Below, one piece after another: positions 1 to 7,416 of a stretch of 64,000 nt of DNA (the first letter of the stretch is position 1; every line of letters starts with the position of its first letter). The DNA comes from Kitasatospora sp. NBC_00240 (lineage in GTDB: Bacteria > Actinomycetota > Actinomycetes > Streptomycetales > Streptomycetaceae). The stretch is from contig NZ_JAPEMU010000001.1 in NCBI RefSeq assembly GCF_026342405.1, positions 8,432,001 through 8,496,000 of the forward strand, written 5' to 3'. The translations under genes were made by a program, and so were the position numbers. Below the pieces are notes generated by a model. The model was not told the origin of the DNA, ran no database searches, and saw nothing but the letters and a program-made list of their open reading frames with translations.

Positions 1-40
1 CTCGTTCCAACCGCATGGCCGGCGTGCAAGGAGTGCGGAC

Positions 41-799
41 ATGGCTGAGCAGGACGGATCCGAGAAGCGGCGGCGTCTGAGCCGCCCGCTGGTGCTCGCC
101 GCCGCTGTCACCCTGGTCGACCGCGAAGGGCTGGCGGCACTGACCATGCGCCGCCTGGCAGCCGACCTGGGCGTCGAGTCGATGGCGATCTACCGGTACA
201 CCCCCGGCAAGGAGGCACTGCTCGACGGCCTGGTGGAGTCGTTCTTCGCCGAGGTCAACGACCGGCTCCGCACCGCGGCCGACACCGCCCGGAGCAGTAC
301 GGCCCACGCCGGCCCCGGCCCCGGCGCCGCCCTCCCGGCCTGGCGCGCCGAGCTGCGGCGGATCGCGCGCGCCTTCGCCGTGGTGGCCCACGTGCACCCC
401 GAGATCCTGCCACTGGTGGCCACCCGGCCGCTCGCCGTGCCGGTGGCCCGCCGGCCCGGGTCGGTGCTGGAACTCACCGAGCACATCCTCGCCGTCCTGG
501 GCCGCGCCGGATTCGACGACACCGCCGCGCTCAGGGTCTACCGCGCCTTCGTCGCCTGGAGTCTCGGCAGCCTCCTCGTCGACAAGAGGCAGGTGGTCGA
601 CAATCCCGAGGAGCCGGATCCGATGCTGCGCCTGGGCCTGCACCGGCTGCCCGCCGCCGACTACCCCCGGCTGCGCGCGCTCGTCCCCCGGTTCGCCGAC
701 TACGACGACGAGCGGGAGCTGCTGGCCGGCCTGGACAGTCTGCTGAACGGACTTCCCGAGGCGCCTCTTGACTCCTTCTACGGCGGAAGCGCAGGCTGA
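41..799 (+). CDS. TetR/AcrR family transcriptional regulator
   Basis: A 252-residue DNA-binding repressor of the TetR fold. The N-terminal helix-turn-helix is clear (residues about 15-60: LAALTMRRLAADLGVESMAI then YRYTPGKEALL), and the C-terminal two thirds look like the TetR_C ligand-binding domain. ATG at 41 is preceded by AAGGAG at 28-33, a spacing of 7. The next two genes on the same strand start 92 bp downstream after a repeated motif at 806-831, so they may be targets. That link is inferred; the ligand is unknown. Confidence 0.9.
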   Translation: MAEQDGSEKRRRLSRPLVLAAAVTLVDREGLAALTMRRLAADLGVESMAIYRYTPGKEALLDGLVESFFAEVNDRLRTAADTARSSTAHAGPGPGAALPAWRAELRRIARAFAVVAHVHPEILPLVATRPLAVPVARRPGSVLELTEHILAVLGRAGFDDTAALRVYRAFVAWSLGSLLVDKRQVVDNPEEPDPMLRLGLHRLPAADYPRLRALVPRFADYDDERELLAGLDSLLNGLPEAPLDSFYGGSAG

Positions 800-805
800 G
801 AATAC

Positions 806-831
806 GAGGTACACATCGGGCGTACACATAC
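806..831 (+). promoter_or_regulatory. Copy A of a 26-bp repeated motif
   Basis: The sequence reads GAGGTACAC, seven bases, then GTACACATAC. It lies about 60 bp before the start at 891. A close copy with the same internal spacing lies at 5076-5101, at the other end of the peptidase/BNR block. It may be an operator or an upstream promoter element. The neighbouring TetR protein is the obvious candidate binder, but this is inference. Confidence 0.5.
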
Positions 832-890
832 ATCGGCTTCGCGCCGTCGGAAGCTGATACCAGGCCCGACGGCGCCCGAAAGAGGTCGCC

Positions 891-1205
891 ATGTCCACTA
901 CCCGTTACGACATCCTCCATGTCCGCGTCATCGCCGAGGACGCGGAAACCCTGCGTGCCCTGCTGCGCGACGCCCGTCCCGACGTGGGCGGCCGTCCCTC
1001 CCAGGGCGAGGACGGCCGCGTCAGCATCGACGCCTACGTCCCTTCCGACCAGGTCTCGGCACTCGAACGCGAGGGCGTGCACCTGGAGGAGATCGAGAAC
1101 GCTTCCGAGGCCGGGCGCCGCGCCCAGGCCGAGGTCGGCGTGGGGGACCGGTTCGCCCCCGACGACGCCTGTCCCCGCGGACTGGCCGAAAAGGTGAAGG
1201 ACTGA
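891..1205 (+). CDS. Small protein resembling a stand-alone M14 carboxypeptidase pro-segment
   Basis: A 104-residue protein without signal peptide or membrane segment. The start YDILHVRVIAEDAETLRALL and the later SDQVSALEREGVHLEEIENA follow the beta-alpha-beta pattern of carboxypeptidase propeptides, which normally precede the catalytic domain in one chain. Here the M14 gene starts only 6 bp downstream as a separate ORF, so the pair is surely co-translated. ATG at 891 follows AGAGG. The propeptide assignment is by eye and moderate; it might act as inhibitor or folding partner of the enzyme. Confidence 0.75.
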   Translation: MSTTRYDILHVRVIAEDAETLRALLRDARPDVGGRPSQGEDGRVSIDAYVPSDQVSALEREGVHLEEIENASEAGRRAQAEVGVGDRFAPDDACPRGLAEKVKD

Positions 1206-1211
1206 CCCGCC

Positions 1212-2276
1212 ATGTCGTATCTGAACGTCACCGAGGTCGAGTCCGCCGTGGTCAGCCTCGCCACCGCGTTCCCCTCGCTCACCCGGCTCATCGCGCTGCC
1301 CGAACCCTCCGTCGAGGGCCGGCGCAGTCACGCCCTGCTCATCGGCGCGGAGTCCGTGGCCCCCAAGGACAGCTGCGTGCTGACCGGAGGCCTGCACGCC
1401 CGTGAGTGGGGTAGCTGCGAGATCCTCGTCCACCTCGCCGCCGACCTGCTGGAGGCCTACCAGGGGCACAGCGGTCTCGCCTACGGCGGCACCGCCTTCA
1501 CCGCCGACCAGGTGCGGCGTCTCCTGAACGGCCTGGACCTCGTGGTCTTCCCGCTCGTCAACCCCGACGGCCGGCGCTACAGTCAGGCCCTCGAACCGAT
1601 GTGGCGCAAGAACCGCGACCCGGCCGCCTCCGGCGGCGACCCGGCCCGGATCGGCGTCGACATCAACCGCAACTTCGATTTCCTCTTCGACTTCACCACC
1701 GCCTTCGCACCGACCGCCGGCCCCCGGGTCTCGACCGATCCGCTGGACGAGGTCTACCAGGGCCCCCGGCCCTTCTCCGAACCGGAGACCCGCAACGTCG
1801 CCTGGCTGTTCGACGCGCTTCCGCGCACCCGGTGGTACGTCGACGTGCACAGCCACGCCCAGGACATGCTGTACGTCTGGGGCGACGACGAGAACCAGTC
1901 CGTCGAACCGGACATGAACTTCCGCAACCCCGCCTTCGACGGCGCGCGCGGCGCGGCCGACGACCTCGACTACGCGGAGTTCCTCGAAAAGGGCGACGCC
2001 GACACCGCCCTCCTGCTCGCCGCGCGGTTCTGCCAGGGGCTGCACGGTGTGCGCGGCCGCACCTACAAGCCGATGTCCGCGTTCCACCTGTACCCGACCA
2101 GTGGGACGAGTGACGACTACGCGTTCTCGCGCCACCTCGTCGACCCGGACAAGGGGAAGATCCTCGCCTTCACCATCGAGTGGGGCGAGCAGTTCCAGCC
2201 GCCGTGGGCGGAGATGGAGCGGATCATCCTCGACGTCGACGCCGGGCTCGTGCAGTTCTGCCTGGCGGCGATCTGA
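1212..2276 (+). CDS. M14-family zinc carboxypeptidase
   Basis: A metallopeptidase of 354 residues. The zinc-binding HxxE is at H62/E65 (GGLHAREWGS), the third ligand is probably H213 (YVDVHSHAQ), substrate contacts include N152-R153 (DINRNFDF), and the catalytic glutamate is probably E323 (FTIEWGEQF). Unlike most bacterial M14 enzymes it has no Sec signal peptide and no N-terminal pro-domain; the gene just upstream may supply the latter. It is convergent with the BNR-protein gene and separated from it by a hairpin. Confidence 0.9.
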   Translation: MSYLNVTEVESAVVSLATAFPSLTRLIALPEPSVEGRRSHALLIGAESVAPKDSCVLTGGLHAREWGSCEILVHLAADLLEAYQGHSGLAYGGTAFTADQVRRLLNGLDLVVFPLVNPDGRRYSQALEPMWRKNRDPAASGGDPARIGVDINRNFDFLFDFTTAFAPTAGPRVSTDPLDEVYQGPRPFSEPETRNVAWLFDALPRTRWYVDVHSHAQDMLYVWGDDENQSVEPDMNFRNPAFDGARGAADDLDYAEFLEKGDADTALLLAARFCQGLHGVRGRTYKPMSAFHLYPTSGTSDDYAFSRHLVDPDKGKILAFTIEWGEQFQPPWAEMERIILDVDAGLVQFCLAAI

Positions 2277-2321
2277 ACTCCGGGCACCGCGGCCCGAACC
2301 GCGTCGGCCCGGAGTGCGGTC

Positions 2322-2349
2322 GGGGCGCCCGTCGAACGGCGGGCGCCCC
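2322..2349. terminator. Bidirectional hairpin between convergent genes
   Basis: GGGGCGCCCG at 2322-2331 and CGGGCGCCCC at 2340-2349 form a perfect 10-bp stem with an 8-nt loop. It lies between the M14 stop (2276) and the BNR-protein stop (2381). There is no T-run, as is usual in these genomes. Confidence 0.7.
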
Positions 2350-2380
2350 AACCGCATACGTGGACCTGCGTGGTGCGGAC

Positions 2381-3796
2381 CTACGCGGCCCGGTGGAAGA
2401 AGAACGGGTCGATCGAGGGCGGCACCCGGTGGACACCGTCCAGGTCGAACAGCTGGTGGGTGACGAAGTTGGCCCTGCGCAGGTAGGTCACCCCGACCGG
2501 GAAGTTGGCGTTGTCCGGCAGGTTGTCGCCGGCGAACACGCCGTAGAAGTCCCGGCCGACCGTGAGCATCCGGATGTAGTCGCCGAGGAACGGCGTGTCG
2601 TTCGGGTTCGCGGGCACGCTCAGCGCGGCCTGGTGCAGCACCTGTCGTTCCGGTGCCGTCGTCCAGCCGTCGGTCGTCAACTCCAGTACCGTCCGCCACT
2701 GGTCCTGGACGAACTCCTGGTGGAGCAACCCCACGAGGCCGTCCGAGTTCACCGCCAACGCGGGGTTCATGGACCTGGAGAGCGGGGGGTTGACGGGCGC
2801 TGTGCGGGCGTCGGACCACGTCCGGCCCCGGTCGGCCGAGTGCCGCAGGTGCAGGGTGTTGTCCACCCCGGCCGGCCCGCCGACCCGGTCGCACCAGGCG
2901 ACCCAGACGCTGCCCGAGTCAGTGGGGTCGACCGCGATCGACAGGTCGCCGCCGAGTCGCTGCTGGCCCATCCGGGAGTCGAACACCACGAAGCAGCGGG
3001 TCGCCACCTTCCGGCCGGCGAGCCCGTCCGAGTCGGTGAGGTCCGCGAACGGAGCGGGTCCCACACCCCCGCTGTCGTCGCGGGTCACCACGACGTCGAA
3101 GGTGACGTCGGATCCCCCGGCCCCGGTCCGGCGCTGCCAGCTGGCGAACGCCGCGTACACGGTGCCGTCGGGATGCGCGGCGACCCGCACGGGCGGCCCG
3201 TCCTGGTTGGAGGTCCCACGCCGCTCGATCGGGGTCGCGGCGAAACCGGACGGCGCCGGGGCCGTCCGGGCGTCGTCCGAGACGTCCACGGTGGCGGTGC
3301 GTCCGGTGCCTGTACCGAAGTCGTTGCTGCCGACGTAGACCCGGTCGTGCCCGTTGCCGTTCGGTGAGGCTGCCCCGGTGACGACCCAGGGCTGGTCCTC
3401 CTCGTCGCGCTGGACGAGGACCTGCATCGGGGCCGTCGAAAGGGCACTCGGCGTCCGCAGGATCTGCATCCGAGTGGTGTGCAGCAGCCTGCTTTCCTTG
3501 GCGTTGAGGATGCCCGCGTAGAGGGTGCCGCCCTTGGGCGCGAAGCCGACCGTGATGTCGGCGGTACCGGTGCCGCGGACGGCGCCGGGGACGACGCTCC
3601 TCAGCACCCAGGTGTCGCCGCCGTCCGTCGAGACGTAGATCGGGGCGAACGGGCCGTCCATGGGGTCGGGGGTGAAGGCGGTCGCGACGATCTCGTCGGG
3701 GTTCTCGGGGTTGACCGCGAGGTTGGGTTCTCCCTTCTGGCCGGTGTCGCCGCTCAGCGACCTCGGAGTGATGTCGACGATCTTCAGAGTGGGCAT
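2381..3796 (-). CDS. BNR/sialidase-fold beta-propeller protein
   Basis: A 471-residue protein starting MPTLKIVDITP. Asp-box-like repeats (YVSTDGGDTW near residue 65, HSADRGRTWSDA further on) and NPENPDEIVATAF-type strands show a six-bladed sialidase/BNR propeller. No signal peptide is visible. I chose the ATG at 3796 because GGAGGTGAG lies just upstream; the longer reading frame has none. It follows the 259-residue gene by 5 bp. True sialidase activity is uncertain because the Arg triad cannot be assigned; a carbohydrate- or protein-binding role is equally possible. Confidence 0.8.
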   Translation of the reverse strand: MPTLKIVDITPRSLSGDTGQKGEPNLAVNPENPDEIVATAFTPDPMDGPFAPIYVSTDGGDTWVLRSVVPGAVRGTGTADITVGFAPKGGTLYAGILNAKESRLLHTTRMQILRTPSALSTAPMQVLVQRDEEDQPWVVTGAASPNGNGHDRVYVGSNDFGTGTGRTATVDVSDDARTAPAPSGFAATPIERRGTSNQDGPPVRVAAHPDGTVYAAFASWQRRTGAGGSDVTFDVVVTRDDSGGVGPAPFADLTDSDGLAGRKVATRCFVVFDSRMGQQRLGGDLSIAVDPTDSGSVWVAWCDRVGGPAGVDNTLHLRHSADRGRTWSDARTAPVNPPLSRSMNPALAVNSDGLVGLLHQEFVQDQWRTVLELTTDGWTTAPERQVLHQAALSVPANPNDTPFLGDYIRMLTVGRDFYGVFAGDNLPDNANFPVGVTYLRRANFVTHQLFDLDGVHRVPPSIDPFFFHRAA

Positions 3797-3801
3797 CCGG
3801 C

Positions 3802-4581
3802 TCACCTCCGTTCCCGCAGCACCGCGAGCATCTGCGCGGGCTGGTAGTCGTCGGGATGGAGCAACTGGAACGGCGCCGCCTCGCGCAGGACCCCCTCGGG
3901 GGCCTGCGTGGCGTGCAGGAACCAGAGCCCCTCCTGACCGGCCTTCGGCTTGGGGACCCGGTACCAGTGGATGTCCCGACTGTTGGGGTAGAGGACGTCG
4001 ATCCGGTCCAGGGAGCGGTCGCCGGACTCGACGTGCCTCACCTCCAGCCGGGCGCGCCACCAGTCGGGGGCGTGCTCGGAGAGCGGGCCCTCGGCGCCCG
4101 GCACCTTCTCCAGGCCCACGACGTCGCCCACGACCACCGCGTCCGCCTCGGCGGCGTGGGCGGCCAAGTCCTCCTCCCTGATACCGCGTTGGACGGCGGT
4201 GAAGGGCATCGCGTCGGCGGTGGTGGCCGCGTGCGTGAGGTGGGTCCGGACGGCGTCGGCGGGCAGCCGCCCGACCTCGTCGACGGCGAGGCCCTCGCCG
4301 TACACCGCCCCCTTGGTGAAGAACACGGCCGTGTCGCCGACCGCCGGCGGGTCCAGGTCGGACGACAGTTGGACGGTGACCTCGCTGCCGGCGAGGCGGC
4401 GGAAGGCGTCGGGCGCGTGCAGCACGTCGTCGACCTGCACGACCGCCGTCCGCTCGTCGGCGCCCACCCCGGACAGCGGCGTGCCGCCCAGCCGGACGAC
4501 CCGGCCGAGGAAACTCAGCGGGGTCTGCCGGACGAGGCCGATGACGTCCTCGGGTGTTCCGGCAGATGTGACATCAGGCAT
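3802..4581 (-). CDS. Uncharacterised protein in the BNR operon
   Basis: A 259-residue soluble protein beginning MPDVTSAGTPEDVIGLV. It has no signal peptide, no membrane segment and no motif I recognise. The first part (residues 20-130) looks like all-beta OB-like strands (FLGRVVRLGGTPLSG, TAVVQVDDVLH, VGDTAVFFTKG), and a similar strand set recurs around residues 140-200 (ADAVVVGDVVGLEKV, ARLEVRHVES), which suggests an internal duplication. ATG at 4581 has GGAGGGAGG upstream; the upstream in-frame ATG at 4602 does not. The operon order is small membrane protein, this gene, BNR protein. Confidence 0.75.
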   Translation of the reverse strand: MPDVTSAGTPEDVIGLVRQTPLSFLGRVVRLGGTPLSGVGADERTAVVQVDDVLHAPDAFRRLAGSEVTVQLSSDLDPPAVGDTAVFFTKGAVYGEGLAVDEVGRLPADAVRTHLTHAATTADAMPFTAVQRGIREEDLAAHAAEADAVVVGDVVGLEKVPGAEGPLSEHAPDWWRARLEVRHVESGDRSLDRIDVLYPNSRDIHWYRVPKPKAGQEGLWFLHATQAPEGVLREAAPFQLLHPDDYQPAQMLAVLRERR

Positions 4582-4608
4582 GGTGGTCCTCCCTCCATGC
4601 ATCGGCCT

Positions 4609-4872
4609 TCAACGCGCGGCGCGGACGGCGGACGGATGGGTTCTGCGCCACTCGGTCCGCGCGCCGAGCGCGCAGACGACGGTGGCCGTGGCCGTGACCG
4701 CGACGATCAGCCATTCGGCCGCGCCGCTGCCGGCGTCCGGGTCGAGACCGAGCAGCAGCTCGATCCAGTCCGGCCAGACCAGCGTGACCAGGAACAGCAG
4801 CCCGGAAAAGCTCCCCAGGGCGATCTCGAGCCAGAAGCGCGGTCGGACCGGGCTTCGATGATGGAAACGCAT
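4609..4872 (-). CDS. Small two-helix membrane protein
   Basis: An 87-residue protein starting MRFHHRSPVRP. It has two hydrophobic helices (about residues 15-34, ALGSFSGLLFLVTLVWPDWI, and 52-70, AEWLIVAVTATATVVCALGA) with a short acidic loop and a basic C-terminus. ATG at 4872 follows GGGAGG. It is probably the first gene of the leftward operon that ends with the BNR protein, because the gap to the next gene is only 27 bp. Function unknown. Confidence 0.75.
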   Translation of the reverse strand: MRFHHRSPVRPRFWLEIALGSFSGLLFLVTLVWPDWIELLLGLDPDAGSGAAEWLIVAVTATATVVCALGARTEWRRTHPSAVRAAR

Positions 4873-5075
4873 CTCGGCGCCTCCCTTCCTGGACCCGGGT
4901 GCGCACGGTGCCCACGCCCGGCGTGAGCGCGCGGGCAGGACCGGCCGCACCGGCCCGGGTCGGATGTCGACCCCGTCGGCGCCGCCTGTCGGGGGCGGCC
5001 ACCGCGGGGCGGGGGTTCGCTTGGGGTACGCGATCGTGTCCCGATCCGCAGCCCACGGGCTCTCGACGGATCGGC

Positions 5076-5101
5076 GAGGTACACCTACGGCGCACACATA
5101 C
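5076..5101 (+). promoter_or_regulatory. Copy B of the 26-bp repeated motif
   Basis: It reads GAGGTACAC, seven bases, then GCACACATAC, matching copy A (806-831) at all but about five positions. It is about 200 bp upstream of the leftward operon start at 4872 and faces the opposite way to that operon. A shared regulator of the two operons is the simplest reading. Confidence 0.45.
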
Positions 5102-5684
5102 GTTGTATCTCAAGTCTCCGTGCGCGGTTGGCCCGGGTCAAGGGCGGAGCCCGTGGTCGACCAGCCGGGCAGCCGTCGCGGTCGGCGGCGCCGGCCGGCC
5201 GTCCCCGTCCGTCCGCGTCGGCCTGGTCCTCCTCGCGGCCGCGGTGCCTGCGACTCGCGAGGCCCGGCCCGTTCCCGTCCCGGCCGTCGTCCGCCGTCGG
5301 GATCGTCCCGGGCCGACGGTCCGTCTGCCGCCCGTCCGGGCCCGGCCGCATGCCGCGGCGCCGGCTTGTCCGTCGCCGCTGACCGGATCGCCCCGGCTTG
5401 GGGTGGGCACGCGTGGCAGGTGCGGATGTCCGCGGCCGCCTGGGGAAATGATCAGGCCGCCCTTGCGTGGTCCATGGTGATGAGCTCAGCTCGTGCGACA
5501 ACACGCCACGCTGCGTCGAACGGGGGTCCCGGTTGCCGGTTGTGCGGTGCCTCGTGGATCAAGGCTGATCTGTGCTCGCGGCCGGACGACGACAGGGTGG
5601 GGAGCGGGCGAGGTGGGGAAGTGGGGCACCCGATTCGCGGCGCTGGTCGGAGCCGGACCATGGCCGCAGCGTACCGGGGCGGGA

Positions 5685-5765
5685 ATGAATCCGGTCCTGT
5701 CCGGCGAGCAGGTCCGCCGGTTCGAGGAACGCTACGCGGCAAGGCTTCCCCGGACGGCGAGATGA
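5685..5765 (+). pseudogene. Possible N-terminal remnant of a phytanoyl-CoA dioxygenase-like gene
   Basis: An ATG opens a 26-codon frame, MNPVLSGEQVRRFEER and onward. This resembles the first helix of phytanoyl-CoA dioxygenase family proteins, and the frame then stops. The following sequence does not continue the family in any frame I could read. Very weak evidence; it may be chance. Confidence 0.2.
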
Positions 5766-6027
5766 CTGACTGTTCGCCGAGTGTCCTGAAACGCCGGCGG
5801 CAACTGCGCGAGACGAAAGATCATGGAGCGTCGTCCATGCCCGCCGGTGCGTGCTGCTGCGGGGCCTCGGTGCGGGTGCGGGTGCGGGCACGGGTGCGCG
5901 GGCCGGGGCCGGGCCGGCCGCTGCGCCCGCCGGCGGCTCGGGGTCCGCACCGGTGACGGTGCCCGCCTGGTTTCAGAGCCGTGACGCCTAGAGCGCGTCT
6001 TCAAAGGCGATGGGCTGATGAGCGATC

Positions 6028-6405
6028 ATGTTGGTCGTGATTCGTCGTCATGAGCTGTCGGACGTGGAGTGGGAGGTGCTGTCCCGTCTCCTGCCGCGAG
6101 CGGGGACGGGACGGCCTCGGGCGGACGACCGGATGGTGCTGAACGGGATCGTGTGGAAGCTGCGGACCGGCTCGGCGTGGCGGGACGTGCCGGAGCGGTA
6201 CGGCTCGTGGCAGAGCCTGTACACGCGTTTCCGCAGGTGGGCCTTGGACGGGACCTTCACCCGGATGCTGCGCTCGATCCAGGCGGAGAAGGACGCGGCC
6301 GGAGACATCGACTGGCTGGTGTCGGTCGACTCCACGATCGCCCGTGCCCACCAGCACGCGGCCGGCGGCCGCAAAGGGGGCTCCCGACTGGGACAAAGCG
6401 GATGA
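6028..6405 (+). CDS. IS5-family transposase, N-terminal frame (orfA)
   Basis: 125 codons with the N-terminal DUF4096-like helix-turn-helix region (ELSDVEWEVLSRLLP, GIVWKLRTGSAWRDVPERYG) and the first catalytic aspartate of the DDE triad (WLVSVDSTIARAHQHAA). The product lacks the other catalytic residues. The A-AAG-GGG-G run at 6373-6380 is where translation can slip +1 into orfB and yield the full enzyme. Confidence 0.85.
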   Translation: MLVVIRRHELSDVEWEVLSRLLPRAGTGRPRADDRMVLNGIVWKLRTGSAWRDVPERYGSWQSLYTRFRRWALDGTFTRMLRSIQAEKDAAGDIDWLVSVDSTIARAHQHAAGGRKGGSRLGQSG

Positions 6406-6892
6406 TCACGCCCTCGGTCGATCCCGGGGCGGACTGACCACGAAGCTCCACCTCGCCTGCGACGGGCGGGGACGCCCACTGGGCCTGGTGGTCACCGGCG
6501 GGAACGTCAACGACTGCACGCGCTTCGAACAGGTCATGGCCGACATCCGCGTGCCCCGCCTCGGGGCGGGCCGCCCGCGCACCCGCCCCGACCACGTCCT
6601 GGGCGACAAGGGCTACAGCTCCCGCGCCATCCGTACCTACCTCCGTCGGCGCGGCATCGCCCACACCATCCCGGAACGCGCTGACCAGGCAGCCGGCCGC
6701 CGCCGAAGGGGACGACACGGCGGACGGCCGCCCGGTTTCGACAGGGAGAAGTACACCCACCGGAACACAGTCGAACGCTGCTTCAACCGGCTCAAGCAGT
6801 ACCGCGGCATAGCAACCCGCTACGACCAGACCCGCGAGTCCTACCAGGCCGCCGTCACTCTCGCCTCAACCCTGCTCTGGATCAACCTTTGA
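6344..6892 (+). CDS. IS5-family transposase, C-terminal catalytic frame (orfB)
   Basis: It lies in the +1 frame relative to orfA and overlaps it by 62 bp. It carries the conserved HALGRSRGGLTTKLHLACDG stretch, the second catalytic Asp (HVLGDKGYSSRAIR) and the catalytic Glu (NTVERCFNRLKQYRGIATRY). The apparent ATG at 6344 falls within the end of orfA and is probably not a real start. A fused product by +1 frameshifting at the AAAGGGGG run would give a normal-length transposase of about 287 residues. Confidence 0.85.
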   Translation: MPTSTRPAAAKGAPDWDKADDHALGRSRGGLTTKLHLACDGRGRPLGLVVTGGNVNDCTRFEQVMADIRVPRLGAGRPRTRPDHVLGDKGYSSRAIRTYLRRRGIAHTIPERADQAAGRRRRGRHGGRPPGFDREKYTHRNTVERCFNRLKQYRGIATRYDQTRESYQAAVTLASTLLWINL

Positions 6893-6901
6893 AGACGTGC
6901 T

Positions 6902-7297
6902 CTAGGCCCAGAACTCGTCCACGACGTCCAGGTCCTCCACGCACTCGTCCAGATCGGTGACCTTCTCGCCGACGATCCGGAACATGATCCCGCCCATCGC
7001 GTCGAGGCTGTGCCGGCCGCGGGTGGCGGTCGCCCGGTGCACCGACATCACGTGTCCCCGGCCGTCCACGAACAGGCGCTGCAGTTCGACCCGGAAGGTG
7101 CCCGTGCTCTGGACGCCGAGTTGCTGGTAGTAGCCGAGGACGGCGTCCAGGCCCTTGTAGTCGCCGGACAGGGTGTGGGTGCCGGGGACGTGGTGCGTGG
7201 CGTCCTTGGCGATGATCTCGGACAGTGCCTGCATGTCCCCGCGGGAGAATGCCTCGTACCCCCTGCGGACCAGTGCGACGTGCGGATGCTCGGCCAT
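6902..7297 (-). CDS. SnoaL/NTF2-like domain protein
   Basis: 131 residues of the cone-shaped NTF2/ketosteroid-isomerase-like fold: an N-terminal helix (VALVRRGYEAFSRGDMQALS), DATHHVPGTHTLSGDYKG, then strands ending in LDECVEDLDVVDEFWA. Family members are small enzymes or ligand-binding proteins; the substrate cannot be told. The IS element abuts the gene: the TAG stop (6904-6902) is made of the TA target duplication plus the terminal G of the element. The protein ends where the family usually ends, so it is probably intact. Confidence 0.85.
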   Translation of the reverse strand: MAEHPHVALVRRGYEAFSRGDMQALSEIIAKDATHHVPGTHTLSGDYKGLDAVLGYYQQLGVQSTGTFRVELQRLFVDGRGHVMSVHRATATRGRHSLDAMGGIMFRIVGEKVTDLDECVEDLDVVDEFWA

Positions 7298-7366
7298 GGG
7301 AATCCATCCCTTTCAGAGCGGTTCGTCCGTTTCCTCCAGCTTGGCACCTGCTGGGCCGGCGAACCA

Positions 7367-7401
7367 CCGCTCGCCGCCCCGGGGAGCGGGGCGGCGAGCG
7401 G
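7367..7401. terminator. Strong hairpin downstream of the DUF6777-type gene
   Basis: CCGCTCGCCGCCCC (7367-7380) pairs perfectly with 7388-7401 across a 7-nt loop, a 14-bp stem. It starts 16 bp beyond the 7417 stop codon of the leftward gene. Confidence 0.75.
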
Positions 7402-7416
7402 CGGGGGCGGGCCCGG

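Larger units (their letters stand above)
4873..5990. other. Gene-poor 1.1-kb region before the IS element
   Basis: No convincing gene on either strand. The reading frames here are Arg/Pro/Gly-rich and lack ribosome sites. The region contains motif copy B (5076-5101), which is probably part of the promoter region of the leftward operon, and a possible gene remnant at 5685-5765. It ends at the left inverted repeat of the IS element, so loss of genes by insertion and decay is plausible. Confidence 0.5.
5991..6902 (+). mobile_element. IS5-family insertion sequence (912 bp)
   Basis: Terminal inverted repeats GAGCGCGTCTTCAAAGG (5991-6007) and its complement at 6886-6902 (one mismatch) flank two overlapping transposase frames. 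The target duplication is TA (5989-5990 and 6903-6904); CTAG is also compatible because the junction is palindromic. The size, ends and two-frame transposase fit the IS427-like part of the IS5 family. The element is structurally complete and may be active. Confidence 0.9.

Noticed and set aside
531..2894. 787-codon minus-strand ORF opposite the M14 gene
   Set aside because: Shadow frame of the M14 region and flanks; Arg/Gly/Val-rich, no ribosome site, no domain, and the plus-strand enzyme is unmistakable.
5685..5765. Treating the MNPVLSGEQVRRF frame as a functional small gene
   Set aside because: Only 26 codons with no proper ribosome site; at best the remnant of a dioxygenase-like gene.
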